A stretch of DNA of 64,000 nt from contig JAAWAD010000021.1 of assembly GCA_022791995.1 (NCBI GenBank), positions 1 through 64,000 of the forward strand, written 5' to 3'. The notes under the pieces were generated by a model that saw only the letters and a program-made list of their open reading frames with translations, searched no databases and had not been told where the DNA came from. Shown here one piece after another: positions 53,778 through 62,359 of this stretch. A program made the position numbers and the translations under genes. The stretch is from Lawsonibacter sp. Lineage in GTDB: Bacteria > Bacillota > Clostridia > Oscillospirales > Oscillospiraceae. Within the stretch, counting starts at the first letter, position 1, and the number at the start of each line of letters is the position of its first letter.

Positions 53778-54110
53778 CTATGAGCTGATTTTTGACTCCT
53801 CCGTCTTAATCTCCCAGTGAATCAGGAAGGTGAGAGCGCCACGCAGAAGGATGATGGCGCCCAAAATCAGCAGCTCGCTGGGTTCCCGGACAATAGCGGT
53901 GCGCAGCACCTCCCCGCCAAGCTTAAACTCCAGGGCCAGCGCAATACCCTGTGCCAAATTAAGGCGGACATGGCTGCTCTTCCGAAAGCAACCGATAACG
54001 CTTTTCACGGCTGCCACCAAAAGAACTGTCACACCAATACACTCCAAAAACAGCACACCGCACTGCACAATCACTGTAAAAGCGTGTTCCAGAATGTGAT
54101 AAAGCTCCAT
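53778..54110 (-). CDS. DUF1622 membrane protein
   Basis: The 110-residue protein has three helices of the DUF1622 family (CGVLFLECIGVTVLLVAAVKSVIGCF; LNLAQGIALALEFKLGGEVLRTAIV). The function is unknown. I start at ATG 54110 after GGAGGG. It lies 47 bases before mrpE. The only good promoter is upstream of it, so it probably leads the Mrp-like operon. Confidence 0.8.
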   Translation of the reverse strand: MELYHILEHAFTVIVQCGVLFLECIGVTVLLVAAVKSVIGCFRKSSHVRLNLAQGIALALEFKLGGEVLRTAIVREPSELLILGAIILLRGALTFLIHWEIKTEESKISS

Positions 54111-54147
54111 ATAAGAGACCCTCCCTGCCATTTTCTTTCTTAACTAT

Positions 54148-54176
54148 ATTTTAACATGTTCTTTCCCATCGTGCAA
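54148..54176 (-). promoter_or_regulatory. Promoter of the DUF1622 / Mrp-like operon
   Basis: TTGCAC (54171-54176) and TAAAAT (54148-54153) are 17 bases apart on the minus strand. I found no comparable promoter between DUF1622 and mrpE. Confidence 0.7.
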
Positions 54177-54208
54177 TGGCTATTTTTCACGCTCCGACTC
54201 TGCCGTTA

Positions 54209-54248
54209 CAAAAAGCCCTGTCCAGAGCCATTCTCTGAACAGGGCTTG
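54209..54248 (-). terminator. Terminator of the nusB-recN operon
   Basis: On the minus strand AAGCCCTGTTCAGAG pairs with CTCTGGACAGGGCTT and is followed by T residues, just after the recN stop. Confidence 0.9.
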
Positions 54249-54252
54249 ATTC

Positions 54253-55941
54253 TCATGAGTCAGAACGGAAGCGATCCGCCTGGGAGAGGAGTTCCCCGGC
54301 ACTTTTACGCAGAGCCGGGGTGACAGCAGCCCCGCCGATGAGGCGAGCCAGCTCGTCCTCCCGACCTTCCCGGTCCAGTCGTTTCACTTCGGTAAAGGTC
54401 CGGCCGTCCCGCTCCCCCTTTTCCACCGAGAAGTGGGCGTCAGCCATCGCAGCAATCTGAGGCAGGTGCGTAACGCACAGAACCTGTTTATGCCGGGCCA
54501 CAGCGGCCATCTTCTCGGCCACCTTCTGAGCGGCCCGGCCAGACACACCGGTGTCCACTTCGTCGAAGACCAGGCTGCCCACCCCATCGTCCTCTGCCAG
54601 CACATTTTTCAGGGCCAGCATGATACGGGCCAGCTCACCCCCGGAGGCCACCTTCTGAATGGGCTTCATCGCCTCGCCCAGGTTGGCAGACATAAGAAAT
54701 TGGACTTGCTCCATGCCGTTGATGTCCATACCATCCTCTCCTGTACAGGGAGCGAACTCGGTTTGAAACCGGACCTTGGGCATATCCAGCTGGCGAAGCT
54801 CTTCCTGAACCCGCTTTTGCAGCTCTCTGGCGCCTTTCTGGCGGGCCTTGGTCAGAGCCTCTCCCCGCTTGACAGCCTCCTTTCGGGCCTTTTCCACCTG
54901 TCCGGCCAAACGGGAAATCGTGTCGTCCGCAAACTGAATCTGCTCCAGCTCCTGCCGACACTTCTCCAGGTATTCCAGCATATCGGCCACAGTGGGCCCA
55001 TATTTCTTTTTCAGACGGTAAATTACATCCAGACGGCTTTCCAGCTGGTCCAGTTCCTCTGGGGAAAAGTCAAAGTCCTGGCTCAGATCCCGCAGAGTCT
55101 CCGCTGCGTCGCCAGCGGCGTACCGCAGAGAGGTAAGCTTCTCCGCCAGCTCCTCCAGCTGTTTGTCCACCTGGGACACACTCCGTACTGCCCCCTCCGC
55201 ATTGGAGATCAGATCACAGGCCCCCTGGCTGTCCTCGCTGCCCCAAAGGGCAAACTCCGCCTCCTGCATGGCGTCCATCAGCTTCCCCGCGTTGCGCAGG
55301 AGGGTTCGGCGGCTATTCAGCTCCTCATCCTCGCCGGGGCGCAGCTCCGCCCGCTCCAGCTCCTTGATCTGATAGGTCAGGGTGTCCACCCGGCGGGAAC
55401 GCTCTGCCTCGTCCATCTCCAGTGCAGCAATTTTGCGGTGCAGGTCGCTGACGGAGGCATAGGCGGCGCGGTAGGCTTCCAGCAGCGGGGCTGTCTTTCC
55501 AAAGCTGTCCAGATAACCCAGGTGACAGACAGGGTCCAACAGCAGCTGCCCATCATGCTGGCCATGTATGTTCAGAAGCTGCCGCCCCAGCTCCCGCAGT
55601 TGGGCCACCGTCATAGGCCGTCCGTTTACCCGGCAGGCATTGCGTCCATCCCCCTGGATCTCCCGCTGGAGCAGCAGCTCCTCCCCCTGAGCAGGAAACC
55701 CATTGTCCTCCAGCCAGGACAATGGAGGCAAACCGGTAAACACCGCTGTCACCAGGGCAGATTTGGCCCCAGTGCGGATGAGCTCCCGGCTGGTACGCTC
55801 TCCCAGCACGGCGCTGAGGGAATCAATCACAATGGATTTTCCTGCGCCAGTCTCGCCGGTCAGAACATTAAATCCGCTGTCAAAGCTGATATCTGCCGAC
55901 TCAATGATGGCAATGTTTTCGATATGAAGCAGTGAAAGCAT
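54253..55941 (-). CDS. recN: DNA repair protein RecN
   Basis: RecN is an SMC-like ATPase acting early at double-strand breaks. The 562-residue protein has Walker A GETGAGKS near residue 30, long coiled coils in the middle (for example ELERAELRPGEDEELNSRR), the signature SGGELARIMLALK and Walker B SLVFDEVDTGVSG. It is the last gene of the operon, after argR, an order shared with other Firmicutes. Confidence 0.97.
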   Translation of the reverse strand: MLSLLHIENIAIIESADISFDSGFNVLTGETGAGKSIVIDSLSAVLGERTSRELIRTGAKSALVTAVFTGLPPLSWLEDNGFPAQGEELLLQREIQGDGRNACRVNGRPMTVAQLRELGRQLLNIHGQHDGQLLLDPVCHLGYLDSFGKTAPLLEAYRAAYASVSDLHRKIAALEMDEAERSRRVDTLTYQIKELERAELRPGEDEELNSRRTLLRNAGKLMDAMQEAEFALWGSEDSQGACDLISNAEGAVRSVSQVDKQLEELAEKLTSLRYAAGDAAETLRDLSQDFDFSPEELDQLESRLDVIYRLKKKYGPTVADMLEYLEKCRQELEQIQFADDTISRLAGQVEKARKEAVKRGEALTKARQKGARELQKRVQEELRQLDMPKVRFQTEFAPCTGEDGMDINGMEQVQFLMSANLGEAMKPIQKVASGGELARIMLALKNVLAEDDGVGSLVFDEVDTGVSGRAAQKVAEKMAAVARHKQVLCVTHLPQIAAMADAHFSVEKGERDGRTFTEVKRLDREGREDELARLIGGAAVTPALRKSAGELLSQADRFRSDS

Positions 55942-55969
55942 GAAGCGCGCTCCCCTTTTCTCTCTCGGT

Positions 55970-56425
55970 TCAATTTTTCAGCAGCTTGTGTACCTCGCCT
56001 CTGAACTGCTGTGCGGCGCTGTTGTCCTGCATAATCAAAATACCTGTATCGTCCCCTGCCAGACTGCCCACCATCCCGGGGATGTCCATTCCGTCCAACG
56101 CAGAGCAGGCGGCAGAGGCCAGCCCAGGCATCGTCTTTACAACCACCAGATTCTGGGCCAGATCCACAGAGAGAACCCCTTCCTTGAAAATATTCCGCAG
56201 CCGTAGATCCAACGTCTTAGGGCTTTTATGTTCAGAGAGGGCATACCGGTACTGTCCCTGACCGGTCATCTCTTTTACCAGGCGCAGCTCTTTGATATCT
56301 CGTGAGATGGTAGCTTGGGTAGCATTGAAGCCCCGCTTCCGGAGCTGGGCCAGAAGCTGCTCCTGCGTTTCTACCTCCGTGGTCCGAATGATGTCCATAA
56401 TTTCCGTTTGCCGTGCGTTTTTCAT
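55970..56425 (-). CDS. argR: Arginine repressor ArgR
   Basis: The 151-residue protein has the winged-helix N-terminal domain (RQTEIMDIIRTTEVETQEQLLAQLRKRGFNATQATISRDIKELRLVK) and a C-terminal arginine-binding trimer domain (GLASAACSALDGMDIPGMVGSLAGDDTGILI). It regulates arginine synthesis and use. I start at ATG 56425, which overlaps the nadK stop (ATGA). The argR-recN order is conserved in Firmicutes. Confidence 0.95.
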   Translation of the reverse strand: MKNARQTEIMDIIRTTEVETQEQLLAQLRKRGFNATQATISRDIKELRLVKEMTGQGQYRYALSEHKSPKTLDLRLRNIFKEGVLSVDLAQNLVVVKTMPGLASAACSALDGMDIPGMVGSLAGDDTGILIMQDNSAAQQFRGEVHKLLKN

Positions 56426-57294
56426 GGGGCGTACCCTCCCAGCTTCTGATTGATTACCTGATAAAAGCTCCTGTGGGCCAGCTGAACCAACCTGACACAC
56501 CGCTCAGAGCGCCTGATTTCCACCCGGTCCCCTCCAGTCAGACGGAGCGCCTTCCCTCCATCGACTGACAGGTACAAATGCTTTCGGTTCCCTCTGGGAA
56601 TCTGGACAGTGACCACCCGCTCTGGGGCAAGCGCCATCGCCCGGGCCGCCAGCTGATGGGCGCATACTGGGGTAACAAGGATACATTTGGAGGATGGCTC
56701 TACAATGGGGCCACCTGCCGACATGGAGTAGGCGGTGGACCCAGTTGGGGTAGCAATGATAACCCCGTCCCCCGTTACAGCGGTGACCCGCACTTGATCT
56801 GCCATCACCTCCAACTCTGCCACGCGAGCCATAGAGCCCTTGGAAATCACCGCATCGTTCAAGGCCAGATCTTGGTTTACGACCCGCCCGCCCCGAAGGA
56901 CGCGCACATCCAGCATCATACGCTCCTCTGTAGCGGGAATACCATGGGCCAGAGTCGCCAGCAGAGCCAGCTCCCCGCGCTCCAGCTCTGCCATGAAGCC
57001 CACACTGCCCATGTTTACCCCTAGGATCGGCAAATTGTAGCGTGTGGCATCCCGGGCAGCGTGGAGAATCGTACCATCCCCCCCAAAGCAGATCAGCAGA
57101 TCGGCGTTGGGCAGCTCCTGCTCCAAAGAGGACAGCGGCAGCTGGCGAGGTAACTCCACCCGGTCCCCCTTTCGAGGGCTGAAGGGCAGGCAGACGACTG
57201 CCTTTGCACCGGCTCGCTCCAGGATGCGCCGTGCTTCCAAGGCAGCCCGCAGCCCTTTATCCCGATAGGGGTTGGAGCTGAGGACAATCTTCAT
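56422..57294 (-). CDS. nadK: NAD kinase
   Basis: NadK phosphorylates NAD to NADP. The 290-residue protein has the GGDGT motif (FGGDGTILHAAR), the NLPILGVNMGSVGFMAEL region and the catalytic TPTGSTAYSMSAGGP motif. It overlaps tlyA (start side) and argR (end side) by 4 bases each, so it is tightly coupled in the operon. Confidence 0.96.
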   Translation of the reverse strand: MKIVLSSNPYRDKGLRAALEARRILERAGAKAVVCLPFSPRKGDRVELPRQLPLSSLEQELPNADLLICFGGDGTILHAARDATRYNLPILGVNMGSVGFMAELERGELALLATLAHGIPATEERMMLDVRVLRGGRVVNQDLALNDAVISKGSMARVAELEVMADQVRVTAVTGDGVIIATPTGSTAYSMSAGGPIVEPSSKCILVTPVCAHQLAARAMALAPERVVTVQIPRGNRKHLYLSVDGGKALRLTGGDRVEIRRSERCVRLVQLAHRSFYQVINQKLGGYAP

Positions 57295-58100
57295 GGCACA
57301 CCCTCCTCCCAGTTCTGGTGAGACTGGACCACCAACCCCTTCAGGTCTCCGCAGTAGGCCGGGCCTGTCCCGGCAAAGAGGAGTCCCAAGTACTCAATAT
57401 TCCCCTCTGGCCCTTTAATAGGCGAAAAGGTTAGATCCTTTACAGAGAATCCAGCAGAGGAGGCATGGGACAAAAACTGCTCCAGCACCTCCTTATGAAC
57501 CAGAGGATCGCGCACCACACCTTTTTTGCCGACCTTCTCCTTCCCAGCCTCAAACTGGGGTTTAACTAGACAGACTCCCTGGCTGCCCTCCTTCACCAGT
57601 ACCCGCAGAGGAGGCAAAATCAAATTCAAAGAGATAAAAGAGACGTCCACGGAGAAAAAATCCAAGGCTTCCGGGATATGTTCCGCTGTCAAATAGCGGG
57701 CGTTGGTCCGTTCCATGCATATCACCTGTGGATGCTTTCGCAGACTCCAGTCCAACTGATTGCGGCCAACATCCACCGCATATACCTTTTTTGCTCCATT
57801 TTGCAGCATACAGTCGGTGAATCCACCCTTGGAGGCTCCGATATCGGCACAAACTGCTCCCTCCAGATGGAGGGGCCAGCAGGCCAGGGCCTTTTCCAGC
57901 TTCAGACCGCCTCGACTGACATAGCGGAGCTGCCGGCCCCGAACCTCAATATGGTCCTCCTCTTTGACTGGTGAGCCTGCCTTATCGATGCGCTGTCCAT
58001 TTACATAGACCTCTCCCGCCATAATAAGGGCCTGCGCCTTCTGCCGGCTCTCTGTCAGTCCCTGTTCTGTCATCGCCACATCCAGTCGCTTTTTAACCAC
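57291..58100 (-). CDS. tlyA: TlyA-family rRNA 2'-O-methyltransferase
   Basis: The 269-residue protein has an N-terminal S4 domain (KKRLDVAMTEQGLTESRQKAQALIMAGEVYVNG) and an FtsJ-like SAM methyltransferase domain (VCADIGASKGGFTDCMLQNGAKKVYAVDVG; KPQFEAG). TlyA methylates ribosomal RNA ribose and in Mycobacterium is linked to capreomycin sensitivity. The start is GTG 58100 after GGAGGTG, overlapping the dxs end by 8 bases. Confidence 0.93.
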   Translation of the reverse strand: MVKKRLDVAMTEQGLTESRQKAQALIMAGEVYVNGQRIDKAGSPVKEEDHIEVRGRQLRYVSRGGLKLEKALACWPLHLEGAVCADIGASKGGFTDCMLQNGAKKVYAVDVGRNQLDWSLRKHPQVICMERTNARYLTAEHIPEALDFFSVDVSFISLNLILPPLRVLVKEGSQGVCLVKPQFEAGKEKVGKKGVVRDPLVHKEVLEQFLSHASSAGFSVKDLTFSPIKGPEGNIEYLGLLFAGTGPAYCGDLKGLVVQSHQNWEEGVP

Positions 58101-59949
58101 GGCCCAGCACCTCCAACACGTTTTGCGCAATCCCTGCCCCATCCAGACTCAACTCCCGTTTCAGCAGAGAAATTGCTCCGTGGGAGATGAACGTATCACC
58201 ACAGTTGAGAAGCCTTATCTGGGGAGACATTCCCGTCTGGGCTATCGCTGCTGCCAGACGCTGGCCTACACTGCCGGCTGCGATACAGTCTTCTGCGGTC
58301 AGCAGGGCCCCTGTTCGGTCGGCAGATTGAAGAATCAATGTTGTATCAAGGGGTGTAATGGTGTTTAACTTTATAACCTCCGCCTGGATGTCCTGGGCAT
58401 CTAACAGGCGGGCAGCCTCCAAAATCTCGTTGATTTGCACCCCATAGCCCACCAATGTAATATCTGTCCCCCTGCGGAGCAGAACAGCAGGAACGTCACC
58501 AGCGCTACCTGTGTATAGGCCCTCTCCACCCCGAGGATAACGTACTGCTACAGGACCGTCCATATGGAACAGGGCCCGCTCCAGCATCTCCTCCAGTTCC
58601 CGGAAGCTGGCAGGGGCCAGCACCGTCATTCCAGGTATGCTGTCCAAATAGGCCACATCGAAAATGCCCTGGTGGGTCTCTCCGTCTTCCCCTACCAGTC
58701 CGGCCCGGTCCACGCCCAGTACCACATGAAGACGGCTGATGGCGGTGTCATGGAGTACCATATCATAGGCCCGCTGTAAAAAGCTGGAGTACACCGCAAA
58801 AACCGGCAACGCCCCCTGCTTGGCCATGCCCGCTGCCATAGAGACAGCGCAGCCCTCCGCGATCCCTACATCAAAGAAACGGCTTGGGCAGGCAGCGGCA
58901 AAATGTTCCAGGCCGGTTCCCCCAGTCATGGCAGCGGTGATGGCACATACCCGCTGGTCCTTCTGGCCCAGTTGAACCAAGGTCCGACCGAAAACGTCAG
59001 AGAAGTTTTTTGAGGGCGGTTTCAATGGTGTTCCTGTGGTGATGGAAAAGGGGCCTACTCCATGGAAGGCGTCAGGATTCTCCTCCGCCGGCGCAAAGCC
59101 TTTCCCCTTTACGGTCTTGACGTGAAGCAGAACAGGCTCATTCAAATCCCGAGCATACTGTAAAATACGAGTCAACTGACGGAGATCGTGACCGTTCACT
59201 GGACCCAGATAATTGAAGCCCATATTTTCAAACATACTGCAAGGGAGCATACTCTGCTTCAGTGCCTGCTTGATTTTGTGTATTACCTGGTAGATCTTCC
59301 GGCCCAGCCACGTGGCCTGCATCGCCCGACGATAGTACTTTTTGAAGGTGAGGTATTGGGGCTTTAACCGCTGCCGTGCCAGATGCTCCGCCACCGCTCC
59401 TACATTGGGGGTAATGGACATACCGTTATCATTGAGGATGACCAGCAGCTGACGGCGGTACTCCCCGGCATTGGACAGTCCCTCGTAGGCCAGTCCACCG
59501 GTGAGAGCTCCATCCCCAATGAGGGCCAGTACCTTATAGTCCGCTCCAAGCACAGACCGGGCCTGTGCCATTCCTAGAGCCACCCCCACTGAATTGGAGG
59601 CGTGCCCGGCAATAAAAGCGTCGTGGACGCTCTCCTCCGGCTTAGGAAAACCGGCGATTCCTCCATATTGCCGCAGAGCAGACATAGCCTCCCCCCGCCC
59701 GGTGAGAATCTTATGTGGGTAGCACTGGTGCCCTACATCGAAAACCAAGCGGTCTGTCCGGGTGTCAAATACCCGGTGAATGGCCACAGTAAGCTCCACC
59801 GCCCCCAGGTTAGAGGCAAGGTGTCCCCCCGTCTTGGACACACTTTCCACCAGTTCATGGCGAAGCTGGACACAAAGGGCCTCCCCCTCCTGGTCAGACA
59901 TCCCTGACAACAGGGGACGGTATTCCATTTTTTCCTCCATGGCGGCCAA
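58093..59949 (-). CDS. dxs: 1-deoxy-D-xylulose-5-phosphate synthase
   Basis: Dxs is the first enzyme of the MEP isoprenoid pathway and uses thiamine diphosphate. The 618-residue protein has HQCYPHKILTGR, the ThDP GDGALTGGLAYEGLSNAG motif and the transketolase pyrimidine domain (FDVGIAEGCAVSMAAGMAKQG). GGAGGG is six bases before TTG 59949; the ATG at 59940 is an alternative start. It is next to ispA, which uses the pathway's products. Confidence 0.96.
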   Translation of the reverse strand: MAAMEEKMEYRPLLSGMSDQEGEALCVQLRHELVESVSKTGGHLASNLGAVELTVAIHRVFDTRTDRLVFDVGHQCYPHKILTGRGEAMSALRQYGGIAGFPKPEESVHDAFIAGHASNSVGVALGMAQARSVLGADYKVLALIGDGALTGGLAYEGLSNAGEYRRQLLVILNDNGMSITPNVGAVAEHLARQRLKPQYLTFKKYYRRAMQATWLGRKIYQVIHKIKQALKQSMLPCSMFENMGFNYLGPVNGHDLRQLTRILQYARDLNEPVLLHVKTVKGKGFAPAEENPDAFHGVGPFSITTGTPLKPPSKNFSDVFGRTLVQLGQKDQRVCAITAAMTGGTGLEHFAAACPSRFFDVGIAEGCAVSMAAGMAKQGALPVFAVYSSFLQRAYDMVLHDTAISRLHVVLGVDRAGLVGEDGETHQGIFDVAYLDSIPGMTVLAPASFRELEEMLERALFHMDGPVAVRYPRGGEGLYTGSAGDVPAVLLRRGTDITLVGYGVQINEILEAARLLDAQDIQAEVIKLNTITPLDTTLILQSADRTGALLTAEDCIAAGSVGQRLAAAIAQTGMSPQIRLLNCGDTFISHGAISLLKRELSLDGAGIAQNVLEVLGRG

Positions 59950-59976
59950 GGCGGTCCCTCCTCTGTCGTCTCAGTG

Positions 59977-60855
59977 CTACTTGTTCCGCTCTGCCAGCTG
60001 CCGGGCCAGCCAGATATGGAAATCAGGTGCCTGGAACCCCTCCAAGGCGTCCACCGCCTGCCGGGTAAGCTGCTCTACCAGGGCAGTGCAGCCCTCCAGA
60101 CCCAGGGCAGTGACAAAGGTGTTCTTCTCATTGGCTTGGTCAGAGCCCACTGTCTTCCCCAGCTCTGCAGCGGTGCAGGTTACATCCAATATGTCGTCCC
60201 GAACCTGGAAGGCCCGGCCCAACGCGGAGGCATACAGGCGGATCCGCTCCCGTACCTCCGGCCCTCCGCCGGCGGCAATGCAGCCCAACTCTGCAGCAGC
60301 GGAGATCAGAGCACCGGTTTTCAAACTTTGAAGCAGCTCCAGCTCCCCCTGGGAAAGGGCGTGTCCCTCCCCAGCAATATCCAGAGCCTGACCGCCCACC
60401 ATACCAGAGGGACCAGCGGCAGAAGACAGACAGGCCACTGCCTCCACCACGCGCTGAGCAGGGAGCTCCGCCCGGGCCAGCTGCTCAAAGGCTGCGGCCA
60501 GTAAGCCGTCCCCTGCCAGAATCGCAGTAGCTTCCCCATATACCATGTGGTTGGTTGGACGGCCCCGGCGCAGATCGTCATTGTCCATAGCAGGCAAGTC
60601 ATCGTGGATGAGAGAATAGGTGTGAACCATTTCCACTGCACAGGCAAAGGGCAGCGCTGCCTCCCGGCTCCCACCGCAGAGGCGGCAGGTCTCCAGCGTG
60701 AGCACCGGACGCACCCGTTTCCCTCCTGCCAGCAAGGAGTACTCCATAGACGCCTGAAGGTCGGCATATTGGACATCCCCTTGAAAGATTTTCCCCAGGC
60801 CGGACTCAATCAGTGTCTGGTCCTGCGCCAACAACTCTGTAAAGTTATTTTCCAT
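59977..60855 (-). CDS. ispA: Polyprenyl (farnesyl) diphosphate synthase
   Basis: IspA joins C5 units into farnesyl diphosphate. The 292-residue protein has the first aspartate-rich motif DDLPAMDNDDLRRG, GGKRVRP near the start, and the second aspartate motif in FQVRDDILD. Its length and motifs fit short-chain trans synthases. It starts directly after the xseB stop. Confidence 0.96.
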   Translation of the reverse strand: MENNFTELLAQDQTLIESGLGKIFQGDVQYADLQASMEYSLLAGGKRVRPVLTLETCRLCGGSREAALPFACAVEMVHTYSLIHDDLPAMDNDDLRRGRPTNHMVYGEATAILAGDGLLAAAFEQLARAELPAQRVVEAVACLSSAAGPSGMVGGQALDIAGEGHALSQGELELLQSLKTGALISAAAELGCIAAGGGPEVRERIRLYASALGRAFQVRDDILDVTCTAAELGKTVGSDQANEKNTFVTALGLEGCTALVEQLTRQAVDALEGFQAPDFHIWLARQLAERNK

Positions 60856-60856
60856 G

Positions 60857-61093
60857 TCAGCTATCCTCCGGGAACGGTTGCTCCACCGGCTGGCCGTCTG
60901 GTCCCGCTGTCAGCAGAGTGACCTTCTGCTCCGCCTCGTCCAGCCGTTTGGTACACTCCCGCAGCAGCTTTGCCCCCTCCTCAAACAGAGACATCGCCTG
61001 CTCCAGCGGTGCATCCCCCCGCTCCAGCAAGGAAATAATCTCTTCCAGCCGGGACATAGCGTCTTCAAACACCAGCTTTTTCTTTGCGGCCAT
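60857..61093 (-). CDS. xseB: Exodeoxyribonuclease VII small subunit
   Basis: The 78-residue helical protein matches XseB (FEDAMSRLEEIISLLERGDAPLEQAMSLFEEGAKLLRECTKRLDEAEQKV). It assembles in several copies on XseA to form exonuclease VII. It is adjacent to xseA upstream and ispA downstream, the usual Firmicutes order. Confidence 0.96.
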   Translation of the reverse strand: MAAKKKLVFEDAMSRLEEIISLLERGDAPLEQAMSLFEEGAKLLRECTKRLDEAEQKVTLLTAGPDGQPVEQPFPEDS

Positions 61094-61144
61094 CGGGCAC
61101 GCTCCTTCCTTCCCTTTTTTTCTGTTTCAGTTTACAGAGAGGGC

Positions 61145-62359
61145 TCACTCTCTCTCCGCCTGACCCTCTACCCGGCACCCCAGTTCTCCATCGGACAGGC
61201 GCAGGTAAAACGCATCCCCTGGAGCAGCGTCCAGAACGGAGGTCAGCACCTTGCCATCCTCTCTTTGGGCAATGGCATATCCCCGGCCCAGCACTTTCAG
61301 TGGGCTCATGGCATCCAGCGCGGCGGCCAGCCGTCCCAACCGCTCTCGCTGGCCGGAGACACTGCGCTCCAGGCCATGGGCCAAGCGGCGGCTCTGGTAA
61401 TCCAGCAACAGGTGCTTGTTCTGAAAATAGATGGCCGGCTCTGTCATGACCCGGTTCATAGCAATCCGCTCCAACGTCTGGCGATACCGGGACAGGCGAA
61501 CGGCAATCGCGCCCTTCAGCCGCTCTTCGCCGCCCAGAAGGGCAGCATAGACCTCGTTCTGGTCTGGAACGGCCAGCTCGGCGGCATTGGAGGGGGTGGC
61601 CGCACGCAGATCAGCGGCAAAATCGGCAATGGTCACGTCGGGCTCATGTCCCACGGCAGAAATCACCGGAATTTGGGATTCTGCAATAGCCCGGGCCACG
61701 ACCTCCTCATTAAAGGCCCACAGGTCCTCCATAGAACCACCGCCCCGACCGACAATCATCAGGTCAGCTGCTGCTTTCCAGTTTGCCCAGCGGACAGCGG
61801 CAGCGATCTCCTCTGCGGCCCCCTCCCCCTGAACCCGGACGGGGAGCACTCGAACCTGAGCCAGGGGCCACCGGGCCTTCAGGATGCGGAGCATATCCCG
61901 CACCGCCGCCCCTGTGGGGGAGGTCACCAAGGCGATTTGCTTCGGAAAGCGAGGGATAGGCTGTTTACGGCGCGGATCAAAGAGTCCCTCCTGGAACAGA
62001 CGGTCCTTCAGCTGCTCAAAGGCAATGTAGAGATCCCCCACCCCCTCGGGGGTCAGCTTGGTGCAGTAGAGCTGATACTGACCATCCCGTGGGAAAACAG
62101 TCACCCGCCCAGCCACAATGACCTGCATCCCGTCCTGAGGCCGAAAATGCACGCAGGCTGCTTCCCGCCTGAACATGACACACCGAAGGGAGCCCTCCCG
62201 ATCCTTCAGGGTGAAGTAATGGTGGCCTGAGGAGTGTATTTTATAGTTGGACAGCTCCCCTCGAACCAACAGGCTGGACAGGAGCCGGTCCCGGTCCATA
62301 AAGGCCTTGATATACTGGCCCACCTGACTGGGGGTCAGGACAGAGGGTTCCTGTTTCAT
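61145..62359 (-). CDS. xseA: Exodeoxyribonuclease VII large subunit
   Basis: The 404-residue protein has an N-terminal OB fold (LLVRGELSNYKIHSSGHHYFTLKD), the catalytic domain with ALVTSPTGAAVRDM and VGRGGGSMEDLWAFN, and a coiled-coil C-terminus closing with RGYAIAQREDGKV. It degrades single-stranded DNA. ATG 62359 overlaps the stop of the upstream gene (ATGA); the longer open frame upstream is a shadow of that gene. Confidence 0.95.
   Translation of the reverse strand: MKQEPSVLTPSQVGQYIKAFMDRDRLLSSLLVRGELSNYKIHSSGHHYFTLKDREGSLRCVMFRREAACVHFRPQDGMQVIVAGRVTVFPRDGQYQLYCTKLTPEGVGDLYIAFEQLKDRLFQEGLFDPRRKQPIPRFPKQIALVTSPTGAAVRDMLRILKARWPLAQVRVLPVRVQGEGAAEEIAAAVRWANWKAAADLMIVGRGGGSMEDLWAFNEEVVARAIAESQIPVISAVGHEPDVTIADFAADLRAATPSNAAELAVPDQNEVYAALLGGEERLKGAIAVRLSRYRQTLERIAMNRVMTEPAIYFQNKHLLLDYQSRRLAHGLERSVSGQRERLGRLAAALDAMSPLKVLGRGYAIAQREDGKVLTSVLDAAPGDAFYLRLSDGELGCRVEGQAERE

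Noticed and set aside
54433..55935. A 500-codon open frame antisense to recN.
   Set aside because: It mirrors recN in a GC-rich genome, has no ribosome site and no recognisable domain. The same applies to the long antisense frames at 23978-25321, 27198-28409, 37200-38519, 10907-11914 and 60854-62230.
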